A DNA stretch of 64,000 nucleotides from Simplicispira suum (GTDB taxonomy: Bacteria; Pseudomonadota; Gammaproteobacteria; Burkholderiales; Burkholderiaceae_C). The stretch lies in NCBI RefSeq assembly GCF_003008595.1, contig NZ_CP027669.1, positions 3,348,001-3,412,000 on the forward strand, written 5' to 3'. The notes below the pieces were generated by a model. The model had not been told where the DNA came from. It searched no databases and was given only the letters and a program-made list of their open reading frames with translations. Shown one piece after another: positions 45,416 to 53,829 of this stretch. Numbering within the stretch: position 1 is the first letter of the stretch; each line of letters opens with the position of its first letter. A program made the position numbers and the translations under genes.

Positions 45416-46429
45416 ATGAACAGGCACGCCAGCGAACGCGAACAGCTCGAACTGTTTCGCGCGCAGCCGGCCGAGGACATGGCGCTGCGCGACGCACAGG
45501 ACCTGATGGCCTATCCATTTTTCAGCCTGGCCAAGTCGCGGCGCGTGGTGCCAATCCGCTTTGAGGCCGGCGGCGTCTCACTCACCGTGGAGGGCGTGCC
45601 CGAGCACGGCATCGCCACCATCTGGGACGCCGACGTGCTGATCTGGGCGGCCAGCCAAATCGTGCAGGCGCGCGACGAGGGCCGGGCCACGTCACGCCTA
45701 ATGGCGGCCACGCCCCACGAGATCCTGCGCTTTGCCGGCCGGGGCACGGCGCCCAAGGACTACCGCATGCTGCGTGCCAGCCTCGACCGGCTGCAGTCCA
45801 CCACGGTGCTGACTTCGATCCGCCAGGCCGGTCGGCGCATGCACCGCTTCTCCTGGATCAACGAGTGGCGCGAGCACGTGCGCTCCGATGGCCGCAGGAA
45901 CGGACAGAGCGGCGGCATCGAGCTGATCCTGCCGGACTGGTTCTATTCCGGCGTCATTCAGAACGCGCTGGTGCTCACGCTCGATCCGGCCTACTTCCGC
46001 CTCACGGGCGGCATCGAGCGCTGGCTCTACCGACTGGTGCGCAAGCACGGCGGGCGTCAGCCGGGCGGCTGGCGCTTCGAGCTGCGCTACCTGTACCTGA
46101 AGTCCGGCAGCTTGCAGCGCTACCGCGACTTCGCACTGCACCTGCGCGCGCTGGCGGCCCGCCAGACGCTGCCGGGCTACCGGCTCGCCATCGAATGGCG
46201 TGGGCGCACCGAATGGCTGACGTTTCGCAAGGTCGGCGCGGCCGACCCGGTTGCCGCTGCCCCTGGTGACTTGTCCACAGGATATGTTGAAGAAGCTGTG
46301 GATAGCTTGTGCGCGGGCTCGGGGAATCACCGGCGCGGCGCACAGGGAATCGCCGGCGCCCGACACAGGGAATCACCGGCGCAAAAACGCCGGGAACCCG
46401 CGCGGGGAAATGGTTTGGGGCTTGCGTAA
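45416..46429 (+). CDS. repA: Replication initiator protein A
   Basis: 337 residues of the RPA/RepA type found on broad-host plasmids and Tn4371-like elements: QDLMAYPFFSLAKSRRVVPI, YEIRF-type core IWDADVLIWAASQIVQ, ILRFAGRGTAPKDYRMLRASLDRLQST and FELRYLYLKSGSLQRYRDF. The last 45 codons (after TFRKVGAADPV) are low-complexity and coincide with DnaA-like boxes and three iteron-like repeats, so this end of the gene doubles as a DNA control site. A start at 45404 is also possible. Lies upstream of parA. Confidence 0.87.
   Translation: MNRHASEREQLELFRAQPAEDMALRDAQDLMAYPFFSLAKSRRVVPIRFEAGGVSLTVEGVPEHGIATIWDADVLIWAASQIVQARDEGRATSRLMAATPHEILRFAGRGTAPKDYRMLRASLDRLQSTTVLTSIRQAGRRMHRFSWINEWREHVRSDGRRNGQSGGIELILPDWFYSGVIQNALVLTLDPAYFRLTGGIERWLYRLVRKHGGRQPGGWRFELRYLYLKSGSLQRYRDFALHLRALAARQTLPGYRLAIEWRGRTEWLTFRKVGAADPVAAAPGDLSTGYVEEAVDSLCAGSGNHRRGAQGIAGARHRESPAQKRREPARGNGLGLA
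46271..46381. other. Candidate replication origin: DnaA-like boxes and iterons within the repA 3' end
   Basis: TTGTCCACA (46271-46279) and TGTGGATAG (46297-46305) each differ from the DnaA consensus by one base. Three copies of GGGAATCRCCGGCG start at 46322, 46345 and 46368, an exact 23-bp period close to two helical turns; the last two are extended by a CACA prefix. Initiator gene, DnaA boxes and phased iterons together suggest a RepA-dependent origin. Confidence 0.6.
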
Positions 46430-46456
46430 CTTTTATCCATAACAAGGACTAACTCT

Positions 46457-47200
46457 ATGAATAAAAGATGGGGGGTGAATGCCGCTGCTCAAAAAGCGGG
46501 CAGCGTGGCATCCGGAGCGCGGGAAGCCAGTGCGTCAGGAAGCGAGGTCGGCCGCATCGGCAAGGTCATCGCACTGCTCAACCAGAAGGGCGGCGCGGGC
46601 AAGACGACGCTTGCCACGCACCTGGCGGGCGAGCTGGCGATGCAGGGGCGGCGCGTGACGCTGCTCGATGCCGATCCCCAGGGCTCGGCCCTCGATTGGG
46701 CGCAGCGGCGCCTGCAAAGCGGTCAGGGGCGCCTGTACGGGGTCTTCGGGCTGGCGAGGGACACCCTGCACCGCGACGTGCCCGCGATCGCACAGGAGGC
46801 GGATTTCGTGGTCATCGACGGACCACCCCGGGTGGCGGCGCTCGCGCGCTCGGCGCTGCTGGCGGCCGACCTGGTGCTGATTCCGGTACAGCCCAGTGCC
46901 TACGATGTCTGGGCCACGCAGGAGATGGTGGCGCTGATCCATGAGGCGCGGGTGTTCCGGCCAGACTTGCGCGCGGCCTTCGTCATCAACCGGCGCGTGG
47001 TCGGCACCGTGATCGGCCGTGAGGCGCGTGCGGCGCTGGCCGATCAGCCGTTTCCGACGTTGCGCGCCGACGTCGCGCAGCGCATTGCGTTTGCCGACAG
47101 TGTGGCGGCGGGCCGACTGGTGTGCGAGTCAGCGCCCCGAAGTGCGGCCGCGCGCGAGATCACGGCGCTGGCGTGGGCCGTGCAGGAGGCCTTGCGATGA
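46457..47200 (+). CDS. parA: ParA family partition ATPase
   Basis: 247 residues. Deviant Walker A at 44-51 (KGGAGKTT), Walker A' [13 protein letters not shown] and Walker [11 protein letters not shown] identify a ParA/MinD ATPase. The 33-residue Gly/Ala/Ser-rich extension before [10 protein letters not shown] is unusual and could be a shorter gene starting later, but the ATG at 46457 has AAGGA at good spacing. It probably segregates the circular form of the element with the downstream small protein or the long ParB. Stop overlaps the next gene (ATGA). Confidence 0.92.
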   Translation: MNKRWGVNAAAQKAGSVASGAREASASGSEVGRIGKVIALLNQKGGAGKTTLATHLAGELAMQGRRVTLLDADPQGSALDWAQRRLQSGQGRLYGVFGLARDTLHRDVPAIAQEADFVVIDGPPRVAALARSALLAADLVLIPVQPSAYDVWATQEMVALIHEARVFRPDLRAAFVINRRVVGTVIGREARAALADQPFPTLRADVAQRIAFADSVAAGRLVCESAPRSAAAREITALAWAVQEALR

Positions 47201-47442
47201 CGGCCCCGCGCCGCACCGCCATAGGCCGTCGGCCCGCCACCGATCCGGCTACTGCCTGGGTGCATCGCGAGGACACCACTGCTGCGCTGGCGAAGGCAGC
47301 GGTGTTCACCGCACGCCTGACCATCGACGTAACGCCTGCGCTGCGCGGGCGCATCAAGGTGATCGCGTTCCAGCGCGGCATCACCGCCGCCGACATGTTG
47401 CGCGAACTGCTGGAGCGCGAGTACCCGCAGGTGCGGCCATGA
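47197..47442 (+). CDS. Small ribbon-helix-helix-like protein following parA
   Basis: 81 residues. The C-terminal half ([40 protein letters not shown]) has the strand-helix-helix pattern of RHH DNA-binding proteins. Small RHH proteins beside ParA commonly bind the centromere. Coupled at both ends by ATGA overlaps with parA and DUF2840. Confidence 0.72.
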   Translation: MTAPRRTAIGRRPATDPATAWVHREDTTAALAKAAVFTARLTIDVTPALRGRIKVIAFQRGITAADMLRELLEREYPQVRP

Positions 47443-47927
47443 AGGTGGCGTCGCCCCCGGCCCCGATGGCTGCGCCGATGCACGTCTCGCTTGCTTTCCT
47501 GGAGCGCCGCGTGAATGTCTGGCTGCGTTTTGGCCAGCCGGTGCGCGAGATCGTGCTGGACCGCTGGCGGCGCGTGGCGGTGTTCATGCCGGGCGCCGTT
47601 TGCTGCCGCGTCAAGTGGCTGGGCAACGACTTCGGCACGGCGCTTTGGCAGCTCATGGTGCTGCAGGCGCCCAGGCCGCTGGATGACGCGCAACGCATCT
47701 CGGGCGTGTCGCCCGGCGCGCGCATCCTGCTGCGCGCCGATGGCGAGCCGCGCGTCAAGGCCGTGCTCGCCGCCGTCGAAGCCATCGATGCGGCCGGCCT
47801 CGATCCCTGCGCCGCCGCGCCGCTCTACTGGCGCATGGTCGACAACCGGCTGGCTGCGCGCCAGCCGTTGCCCGCGTACACGCCCGAGCGCCATGCCGCG
47901 CACCTGGCCCGCGAGGCGCTGCGATGA
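47439..47927 (+). CDS. DUF2840 family protein
   Basis: 162 residues: HVSLAFLERRVNVWLRFGQPVREIVLDRW, VNWLGNDFGT-like block CRVKWLGNDFGTALWQL and LRADGEPRVKAVLAAVEAID. The family is restricted to conjugative/integrative elements, encoded between parA and traF as here; its function is unassigned. It overlaps both neighbours by four bases, so parA through traF look like one translationally coupled operon. Confidence 0.83.
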   Translation: MKVASPPAPMAAPMHVSLAFLERRVNVWLRFGQPVREIVLDRWRRVAVFMPGAVCCRVKWLGNDFGTALWQLMVLQAPRPLDDAQRISGVSPGARILLRADGEPRVKAVLAAVEAIDAAGLDPCAAAPLYWRMVDNRLAARQPLPAYTPERHAAHLAREALR

Positions 47928-48469
47928 CGGCCATGCACCGCTGCGCGCTGCTGGCCTGCATGGGGCTCGCCCTGGCCGGGCTCGCCATGCCGATCGCGCT
48001 GCCGCTGCCCGTTCGCGTCGTGTTCAACCCGAGCGACAGCGTGGCGCGCGGCTGGTATCGCGTCGATGCGCTCGACGGCGCCGGCTCGATGCACGGCCAG
48101 ATGTCCGGCCATTTACGGCCCGGCAGCATCGTCTTGGCCCGCCTTCCAGCCGGCGTGGCCACGTTCGCGGAGCAGCGCGGCTACCTGCCCGAGGGCGTGC
48201 CCATCCTCAAGCGCGTGGGCGCCGTGGCGCCGCAGACGGTGTGCGTGGTGGATCGCCTGGTGTGGATCGACGGCGTGCCCGTCGCCGCCGCGCTCGCGCG
48301 CGATGGTGCACACAGGCCATTGCAGCCGTGGGCGCATTGTCGAGTGCTCGCAGGGCACGAGTTGTTCCTGCTCAGCGACACGAATCCGGCGTCGTTTGAC
48401 AGCCGATATTTCGGGCCGATCGATGCCGTCGCGGTGCTCGGCATCGCGCAGCCGGTGTGGACATGGTGA
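47924..48469 (+). CDS. traF: S26-family conjugative transfer peptidase TraF
   Basis: 181 residues with an N-terminal membrane anchor (CALLACMGLALAGLAMPIALPL). The S26 serine-lysine dyad is visible: Ser in FNPSDSVARGWYRV and Lys in PILKRVGA; the box LLSDTNPASFDSRYFGPI closes the fold. TraF of this kind matures or cyclises conjugative pilin (as in RP4). No pilin or other tra/trb gene follows in the window, so the rest of the conjugation module must lie elsewhere. Confidence 0.87.
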   Translation: MTAMHRCALLACMGLALAGLAMPIALPLPVRVVFNPSDSVARGWYRVDALDGAGSMHGQMSGHLRPGSIVLARLPAGVATFAEQRGYLPEGVPILKRVGAVAPQTVCVVDRLVWIDGVPVAAALARDGAHRPLQPWAHCRVLAGHELFLLSDTNPASFDSRYFGPIDAVAVLGIAQPVWTW

Positions 48470-48853
48470 GGGCCGTGCTTCTGCCTCCGAGCGCGCATCA
48501 GCCGTGCCGCCGGACTGCGGCGGCAGCTGCGCTTCGCCTGCATTCCAGCGTGCAGGGAGCCCCGCGCCAGCGTGCAGCGCCGGCTGCACCCGCGCGGCCC
48601 TTTGGGCGGCGCTGCGCGTCCATCGCGTGGCTGGCGGCATGCCGGAGCCGGGAGCGGATGCGGGGGGCGCGGGCAGAGGGCCAGATAAAGGGGGCGGCAC
48701 GCGGCGCCGCTGCAAGCCAGTCTGCACGTGGGCTCGCGGTGGCACCGCTAGGGGTGCCGTGCGTGCCGCGCGGACACCGGAATGTGCGTCGCCGCTGTCG
48801 ATGCCGAGTGCCGTTTGCGCTGCATAGCGCCACGCTGCGCCAGGGACTGCGGC
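48470..48853. other. Gap between traF and relaxase gene
   Basis: 384 GC-rich bases without a supported gene. An inverted repeat GGCACC-gctagg-GGTGCC at 48741-48758 lies about 100 bases upstream of the relaxase start; the region is a reasonable place for the transfer origin, but no known nic sequence was recognised. Confidence 0.4.
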
Positions 48854-50788
48854 ATGGCATCGCGTGACGATGACCGCTTCCGCGTGCGACCTTCGCCGCC
48901 GAAGTCGCGCGCCGGCCCGCGTCCGCAGCGCTTCATTACCCAGGTGCTCAAGCAGGTGTCCGGGGCCGGCACCAGCCGCTCGGGCAAGACCATCAACAGG
49001 CCCGCCAACACCTTCGGCCGCGGGCGGGTCGCGGCCACGCTGGCCGGCCGGGGCCTGGGCGCCAACGCCCGGCGCGTGATCGTCAAGAGCCGCTTCGTGG
49101 TGCTGCAACGTGCCAGCCCGCACTCGGTGGCCGTGCACCTGCGCTACATCGAGCGCGAGGGCGTCACCCGCGACGGGCAGAAGGGGCAAGCCTATGGCGC
49201 AGACACCGATGCGGCCGACCTCCAATCCTTCCAGGAGCGGGGCCAGGCCGACCGCCACCAGTTCCGCTTCATCGTCTCAGCCGAGGATGGGCTGGAGATC
49301 GAAGACCTCAAGGGCTTCACGCGCCAGCTCATGCGCCGCATCGAGATCGATCTGGAGACGCGCCTGGACTGGGTGGCCGTGGACCATTGGGACACGGACA
49401 ACCCGCACACCCACATCGTGCTCAACGGCCACACGGCCGGCGGCGAGCACCTGGTCATCGCCCCGGACTACATGGCCCACGGCATGCGCCAGCGCGCCAG
49501 CGAGATCGCCACCGAGTGGCTGGGGCCGCGCACCGAGGCCGAGATGCGCCAGAGCCTGCTGCGCGAGGTGGACCAGCAGCGCCTGACCAGCCTGGACCGG
49601 GCGCTGATCCGCCAGGTCGGTGCGGACGGCATCGACTTCACGGCAAGCCCGCAGGACCGCCAGCGCCAGAACGTCCTGCGCGCCCGGTTGCAGCGGCTCG
49701 AAGGCATGGGTCTGGCCGAGCGGATCGATGCCCACCGCTGGACGCTCAAACCCGGCCTGGCCGCGACGCTGGGCGCCTTGGGCGAGCGCGAGGACGCGCT
49801 GCATGCCATGCGCCGTGCCCTCGCCGGCCAGCAGCGCGAGCTGGTGATCGGCGAGACCGGCACACCCGTGCTCGGCCGCATCGTCGGCAAGGGCCTGGCG
49901 GACGAATTGCATGACCGCGGCTATCTGGTGGTCGATGGCATCGACGGCCGCGCGCACTACCTCAAGCTGCAGGCCGGTGCCGACCTGGGCGAGCTGCCCA
50001 TCGGCGGCATCGTGGAGGCCAGGCCGGCGGGGCAACCCAGGGCCGTCGATCGCGCCATCCTGGCCGCATCGAAGGACGGCACCTACACCACGGCGGGCCA
50101 TGCCGCCCAGCTCAAGCGGGCCGGCCAGCGCGACCCGCAGGCCACGGTGGAGATCCACGTGCGCCGGCTGGAGGCACTGCGCCGCGCCGGCATCGTGGAG
50201 CGCGTGGGCGATGGCGTCTGGAAGATCCCCGGCGACTTGCGGGCGCAGGCTCAGCGGCATGACGCGGGCAAGGCCCCCGGCCAGGCCATCGAACTGCGCT
50301 CGCACCTGCCCATCGAGCAGCAGGTGCGCGCCCTCGGTGCCACCTGGCTGGACCGGCAACTGCTGGACGAAGGCAAGGCGCTGGCGCCGCAGGGCTTCGG
50401 CGCGCGAGCGCGCGAAGCGATGCAGCAGCGCGTGGACTTCCTCGCCGGGCAGGGGTTGGCCGAGCGCCGGGGCCAGCGCATCGTCCTCGCCCGCAACCTG
50501 CTGGCGACGCTGCGCGAGCGCGAACTGGCGCACGTCGGCCGGCAGCTCGAAGCGCAGACCGGCCGCAGTTACCGCCCACTCAAGGACGGCCAGCGCGCCA
50601 GTGGCTTCTATCGCCAGTCGATCCAGCTTGCCAGTGGCCGATTCGCCGTGCTTGACGATGGCCTCGGGTTCAGTCTCGTGCCGTGGCGGCCGGTGATCGA
50701 GCGGCGGCTGGGGCAGCAGCTGTCGGCGACCGTGCGTGGTAGTTCGGTGTCTTGGGCGATGCATACGCAACGAGGGCTGGCGCTATAG
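48854..50788 (+). CDS. Relaxase (DUF3363-type, RlxS-like)
   Basis: 644 residues. The N-terminal nicking domain contains VHLRYIEREGVTRDG, DRHQFRFIVSAEDG and a metal-binding HxH in DNPHTHIVLNGH (His185, His187). The long C-terminal part (ELRSHLPIEQQVRALGATWLDRQLL, YRPLKDGQRASGFYRQSIQLASGRFAVLDDGLGFSLVPWRP) is the DUF3363 region of Tn4371-type relaxases. It cuts the transfer origin in conjugation. The start at 48854 (MASRDDD) is the family-like one; the frame extends to 48782. It is the last backbone gene before the metabolic cargo. Confidence 0.88.
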   Translation: MASRDDDRFRVRPSPPKSRAGPRPQRFITQVLKQVSGAGTSRSGKTINRPANTFGRGRVAATLAGRGLGANARRVIVKSRFVVLQRASPHSVAVHLRYIEREGVTRDGQKGQAYGADTDAADLQSFQERGQADRHQFRFIVSAEDGLEIEDLKGFTRQLMRRIEIDLETRLDWVAVDHWDTDNPHTHIVLNGHTAGGEHLVIAPDYMAHGMRQRASEIATEWLGPRTEAEMRQSLLREVDQQRLTSLDRALIRQVGADGIDFTASPQDRQRQNVLRARLQRLEGMGLAERIDAHRWTLKPGLAATLGALGEREDALHAMRRALAGQQRELVIGETGTPVLGRIVGKGLADELHDRGYLVVDGIDGRAHYLKLQAGADLGELPIGGIVEARPAGQPRAVDRAILAASKDGTYTTAGHAAQLKRAGQRDPQATVEIHVRRLEALRRAGIVERVGDGVWKIPGDLRAQAQRHDAGKAPGQAIELRSHLPIEQQVRALGATWLDRQLLDEGKALAPQGFGARAREAMQQRVDFLAGQGLAERRGQRIVLARNLLATLRERELAHVGRQLEAQTGRSYRPLKDGQRASGFYRQSIQLASGRFAVLDDGLGFSLVPWRPVIERRLGQQLSATVRGSSVSWAMHTQRGLAL

Positions 50789-50800
50789 CGCTCGAAATAT

Positions 50801-50922
50801 CAACAACGCTCCCTTGAGAGATGCTCCCGCTAGCGTTGGAAACATCAAATGGTGATAAATGAATCATTAAATTGACACATAGAGGTAGTAGTCCATACAT
50901 TCACTCCGGTGCAACAACGCTC
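50801..50922. promoter_or_regulatory. Promoter/operator region of the catabolic operon
   Basis: A promoter-like pair TTGACA (50872-50877) and TACATT (50896-50901, 18-base spacer) precedes the E1 gene. It is bracketed by an 11-bp direct repeat CAACAACGCTC at 50801-50811 and 50912-50922; an inverted part copy AGCGTTG lies at 50832-50838. Repeats straddling a promoter fit control by the IclR protein encoded as the second gene. Confidence 0.45.
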
Positions 50923-50942
50923 AGGTAGCGGCGGAACTGGAA

Positions 50943-52955
50943 ATGACGCAAGAGGCAACTAAAGAGAACTCTGAATTCCTGCTCGATGCTTATCGCCGGA
51001 TGAGCTTTATCCGCAGTTTTGAGGAGGCGGCGCTTCGACTGACCAAGGGTGACGATGCGCAGATCGTGGGGTCGGCGCACTTCTGTGCAGGTCAGGAAGC
51101 TGTGCCAGTGGGAACGATTGCGGCGTTGCGTGCTGACGATCAAGTGGTGGCGACATACCGTGGACATGGATGGGCTCTTGAAAGCGGCATCGAAGCGCGG
51201 GCACTTCTTGCAGAGCTCTGCCATAAGGCAGACGGCATCAACGGCGGGCGTTCCGGTTCGGCACTTGTGATGGCTCCCGAACAGCGCTTCCTGGGTGAAA
51301 ACTCGATCGTGGGGGCAGGGCTACCCATCGCCTGTGGTGCGGCGCTCGCCAGTGTGTCTGAGGGATCCGATCGAGTTGTTGTTGTGTCTTTTGGCGACGG
51401 TGCGACGAGCCAAGGCGCTGCTCATGAAGCGCTTGTGTTCGCGGCCAGCCGGCAACTGCCAGTCGTATTTATTTGCGAGAACAATGGCTGGTCGGAGATG
51501 ACGCCAACGTCATCAATCGTGAAAGTCTCGAGGCTTGCACGTCGAGCGCTCGGTTATGGGATTCAAGGCATCACTATTGATGGTGCAGACCCCAAAGCTG
51601 TTAGAGACAGCGTAGAAGCGGCTGCCGCGCGTGCTCGTAATGGTGAGGGGCCGACACTGATCGAGTGCGTGCTCCCTCGTCTTTGGGGGCACTACAACCG
51701 GGATATTGAGCATTACCGTCCCAAAGAAGATCGGAAAAAAGCGAAAGACAAAGATCCGCTTCTTCTCCTGAGAGAACGCCTTGTTGGGCAGGGTCTGGTT
51801 GCAACGAAAGACGTCGAAGCAATTGATGCGCAGGCGACAGCTGAAGTGGCTGCGCTCGTGGACGAAGTGCGAGGCTTAGCTGCACCAAACCCCGTCGAGG
51901 CTCGTCTCCATGTGGTGGGTGAGCTTCAGCCAGTGCCAAAAGAGGTCGCAAATACTGGCACTTCGGAGGGGCGTGAGCTGACGTACATACAAGCTGTCAA
52001 TCACGCCTTGCGCCGAGAGCTTCAGGATCGGCCAGAACTATTGGTCTTTGGAGAAGACGTTGGCTATGCCGGCGGAATCTTTGGTGCCTCACGAGATCTG
52101 CAGAAGGAGTTTGGCGCCGACCGAGTTTTTGACACGCCTATCGCCGAGAGTGCGATTCTCGGCGCAGCAGTTGGTTCTGCAATGTGCGGGCGCCGTCCGG
52201 TAGTCGAGATTATGTGGGCCGACTTCATGTTGGTCGCCCTCGATCAGCTGATAAACCAGGCGGCGAATATCCGTTATCTCACGCGTGGGAAGTTCAGCGC
52301 TCCCATGGTGGTGCGAACCCAGCAGGGCGCGACCCCGGGATCCTGTGCGCAGCATTCCCAGAGTCTAGAAGCTTTGCTGGCGCACATTCCTGGGTTGCGG
52401 GTCGGACTGCCGTCCTGCCCGGAAGATGCATACGGCATGCTTCGTGCCGCCATCGCAGATGCTGATCCCTGCGTGATCATCGAGTCCCGAGCGCTCTATC
52501 AGACCAAGGGCATCGTCGACCTCGACGCTCCCACATCGCCCATTGGTGGAGCGTGTGTCCGTGTAGAGGGTAAGGATGTTCTTCTTGCTGGATGGGGAAG
52601 CGTCGTTCCGAAGATGATCGAAGCGGCCGAGGTGTTGCTGAAGCACGGTATTCACGCTGCCGTTCTCGACCTCCGCTGGTTGGCCCCGCTAGATGAAGAG
52701 GCTATTCACAAGGCACTGGCGCAATGCGGAAGACGAATCGTCGTAGTCCATGAGGCTAGCCAGACCGGGGGGTTCGGCGGAGAAGTGATAACGCGAATCC
52801 TAGAGAGCTCCAAGTATTTGCCGGTCCAATTCCGACGTGTTGCCAGTCTCGACAGCCGGATGCCCGCGTCTCCTGTGCTGCAGAGTGCAATCGTTCCAAG
52901 TACGGCTCGAATCGTAGATGCGGCTCGCAATCTCGTGGGTGAGGTGTTGATGTGA
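50943..52955 (+). CDS. Fused alpha/beta E1 component of a 2-oxoacid (or acetoin-type) dehydrogenase
   Basis: 670 residues. Residues 1-310 are an E1 alpha domain: AHFCAGQEAVPVGTIAAL, YRGHGWALESG and the TPP motif from GDG (151) to ENN (179-181). From about 345 the E1 beta domain follows: TYIQAVNHALRRELQDRPELLVFGEDVG, DTPIAESAILGAAVGSAMCGRRPVVEI. Alpha and beta are normally separate genes; fusions occur in some families. It decarboxylates a 2-oxoacid and passes the acyl group to a lipoyl E2, probably the one starting at 63707. The stop overlaps the next gene (GTGA). Confidence 0.87.
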   Translation: MTQEATKENSEFLLDAYRRMSFIRSFEEAALRLTKGDDAQIVGSAHFCAGQEAVPVGTIAALRADDQVVATYRGHGWALESGIEARALLAELCHKADGINGGRSGSALVMAPEQRFLGENSIVGAGLPIACGAALASVSEGSDRVVVVSFGDGATSQGAAHEALVFAASRQLPVVFICENNGWSEMTPTSSIVKVSRLARRALGYGIQGITIDGADPKAVRDSVEAAAARARNGEGPTLIECVLPRLWGHYNRDIEHYRPKEDRKKAKDKDPLLLLRERLVGQGLVATKDVEAIDAQATAEVAALVDEVRGLAAPNPVEARLHVVGELQPVPKEVANTGTSEGRELTYIQAVNHALRRELQDRPELLVFGEDVGYAGGIFGASRDLQKEFGADRVFDTPIAESAILGAAVGSAMCGRRPVVEIMWADFMLVALDQLINQAANIRYLTRGKFSAPMVVRTQQGATPGSCAQHSQSLEALLAHIPGLRVGLPSCPEDAYGMLRAAIADADPCVIIESRALYQTKGIVDLDAPTSPIGGACVRVEGKDVLLAGWGSVVPKMIEAAEVLLKHGIHAAVLDLRWLAPLDEEAIHKALAQCGRRIVVVHEASQTGGFGGEVITRILESSKYLPVQFRRVASLDSRMPASPVLQSAIVPSTARIVDAARNLVGEVLM

Positions 52956-53737
52956 ATAAAAAAGAAGAAGCTGTGTTCTCCGTTGAAACGGAAACAGTAT
53001 TGTCCGCTGCAAAGCCGAGGATTAATTCGGTTGCTCGTGCAATCAATATCTTGATGGAGATAGCGAGTAGCGATCAAGGATTGCTCGCTAGAGAAATCAG
53101 CGAACGGCTTGGAATCGAGCGGCAGACAACCTACCACTTGCTCCATACATTGTTGCACCTACGAGTTCTCTCGCGTGACGAGCAGCGCCGATACCTCATT
53201 GGTTTGAACGTCGGATTCCTCAGTGCAGCCTTTCAGCGGCAATTTTCCGCTCCGGACTATCTGCGCCCGATTGTCCATGCCTTATCCGAAGCGACCGGAG
53301 AGACCTGTTACGCAGTCGGTTGGTGGCAGGAAGAAATCGTCACATTGGCAGTAGTGAGAGGTGTGAATGCAGTGGCTACCGCAGAGGTTCCCCACGGTCA
53401 GTATCTTGATGCCCACGCACGCGCGGCAGGGAAACTGCTCCTTGCCTTGGCACCGCTCAGTCGAAGTTACGAGTATCTGCAGCGCCATCCGCTGAAGAAG
53501 AGAACATCGCGAACTATCACGGTAAAGGCTATTTTGGAGAAGGAATTCCGTTTCATTCAGGCGAATCGATTCGCCATTGACAACGAAGAATTTCTTGACG
53601 ACGTGAGCTGCCTAGCGGTCCCTCTGGAGGGCGGGCATTCGCCTTACGCGATCGCGCTCTCCGCTCCTGCCGATCGGCTGCATGCACAGCAGGAGAAATA
53701 CCTCGACCTCGCAAGGCGGGTCGCGCGAGGTGGCTAA
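52952..53737 (+). CDS. IclR family transcriptional regulator
   Basis: 261 residues starting at a GTG that overlaps the E1 stop. An N-terminal winged helix (SVARAINILMEIASSDQGLLAREISERLGIERQTTYHLLHTL) is followed by the GAF-like effector domain (VHALSEATGETCYAVGW, LDAHARAAGKLLLA, SCLAVPLEGGHSPYAIALSAPADR). Likely the local regulator of the amide/amino-compound operon, with a ligand derived from its substrate. Being inside the operon it would be co-transcribed with what it controls. Confidence 0.9.
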   Translation: MNKKEEAVFSVETETVLSAAKPRINSVARAINILMEIASSDQGLLAREISERLGIERQTTYHLLHTLLHLRVLSRDEQRRYLIGLNVGFLSAAFQRQFSAPDYLRPIVHALSEATGETCYAVGWWQEEIVTLAVVRGVNAVATAEVPHGQYLDAHARAAGKLLLALAPLSRSYEYLQRHPLKKRTSRTITVKAILEKEFRFIQANRFAIDNEEFLDDVSCLAVPLEGGHSPYAIALSAPADRLHAQQEKYLDLARRVARGG

Positions 53738-53829
53738 CGCCTACGCATTGCCCTTCTGGTTATAGAGGCATGTAGGCAACGTCGCGAGTGACGGAAACAA
53801 CTAACCCTAGACAAGACGTGGAGACAAAT

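Noticed and set aside
46322..46381. CRISPR-like reading of the GGGAATCRCCGGCG repeats
   Set aside because: Only three short repeats with 9-bp gaps inside repA; there are no spacers of CRISPR length and no cas genes. Iterons fit better.
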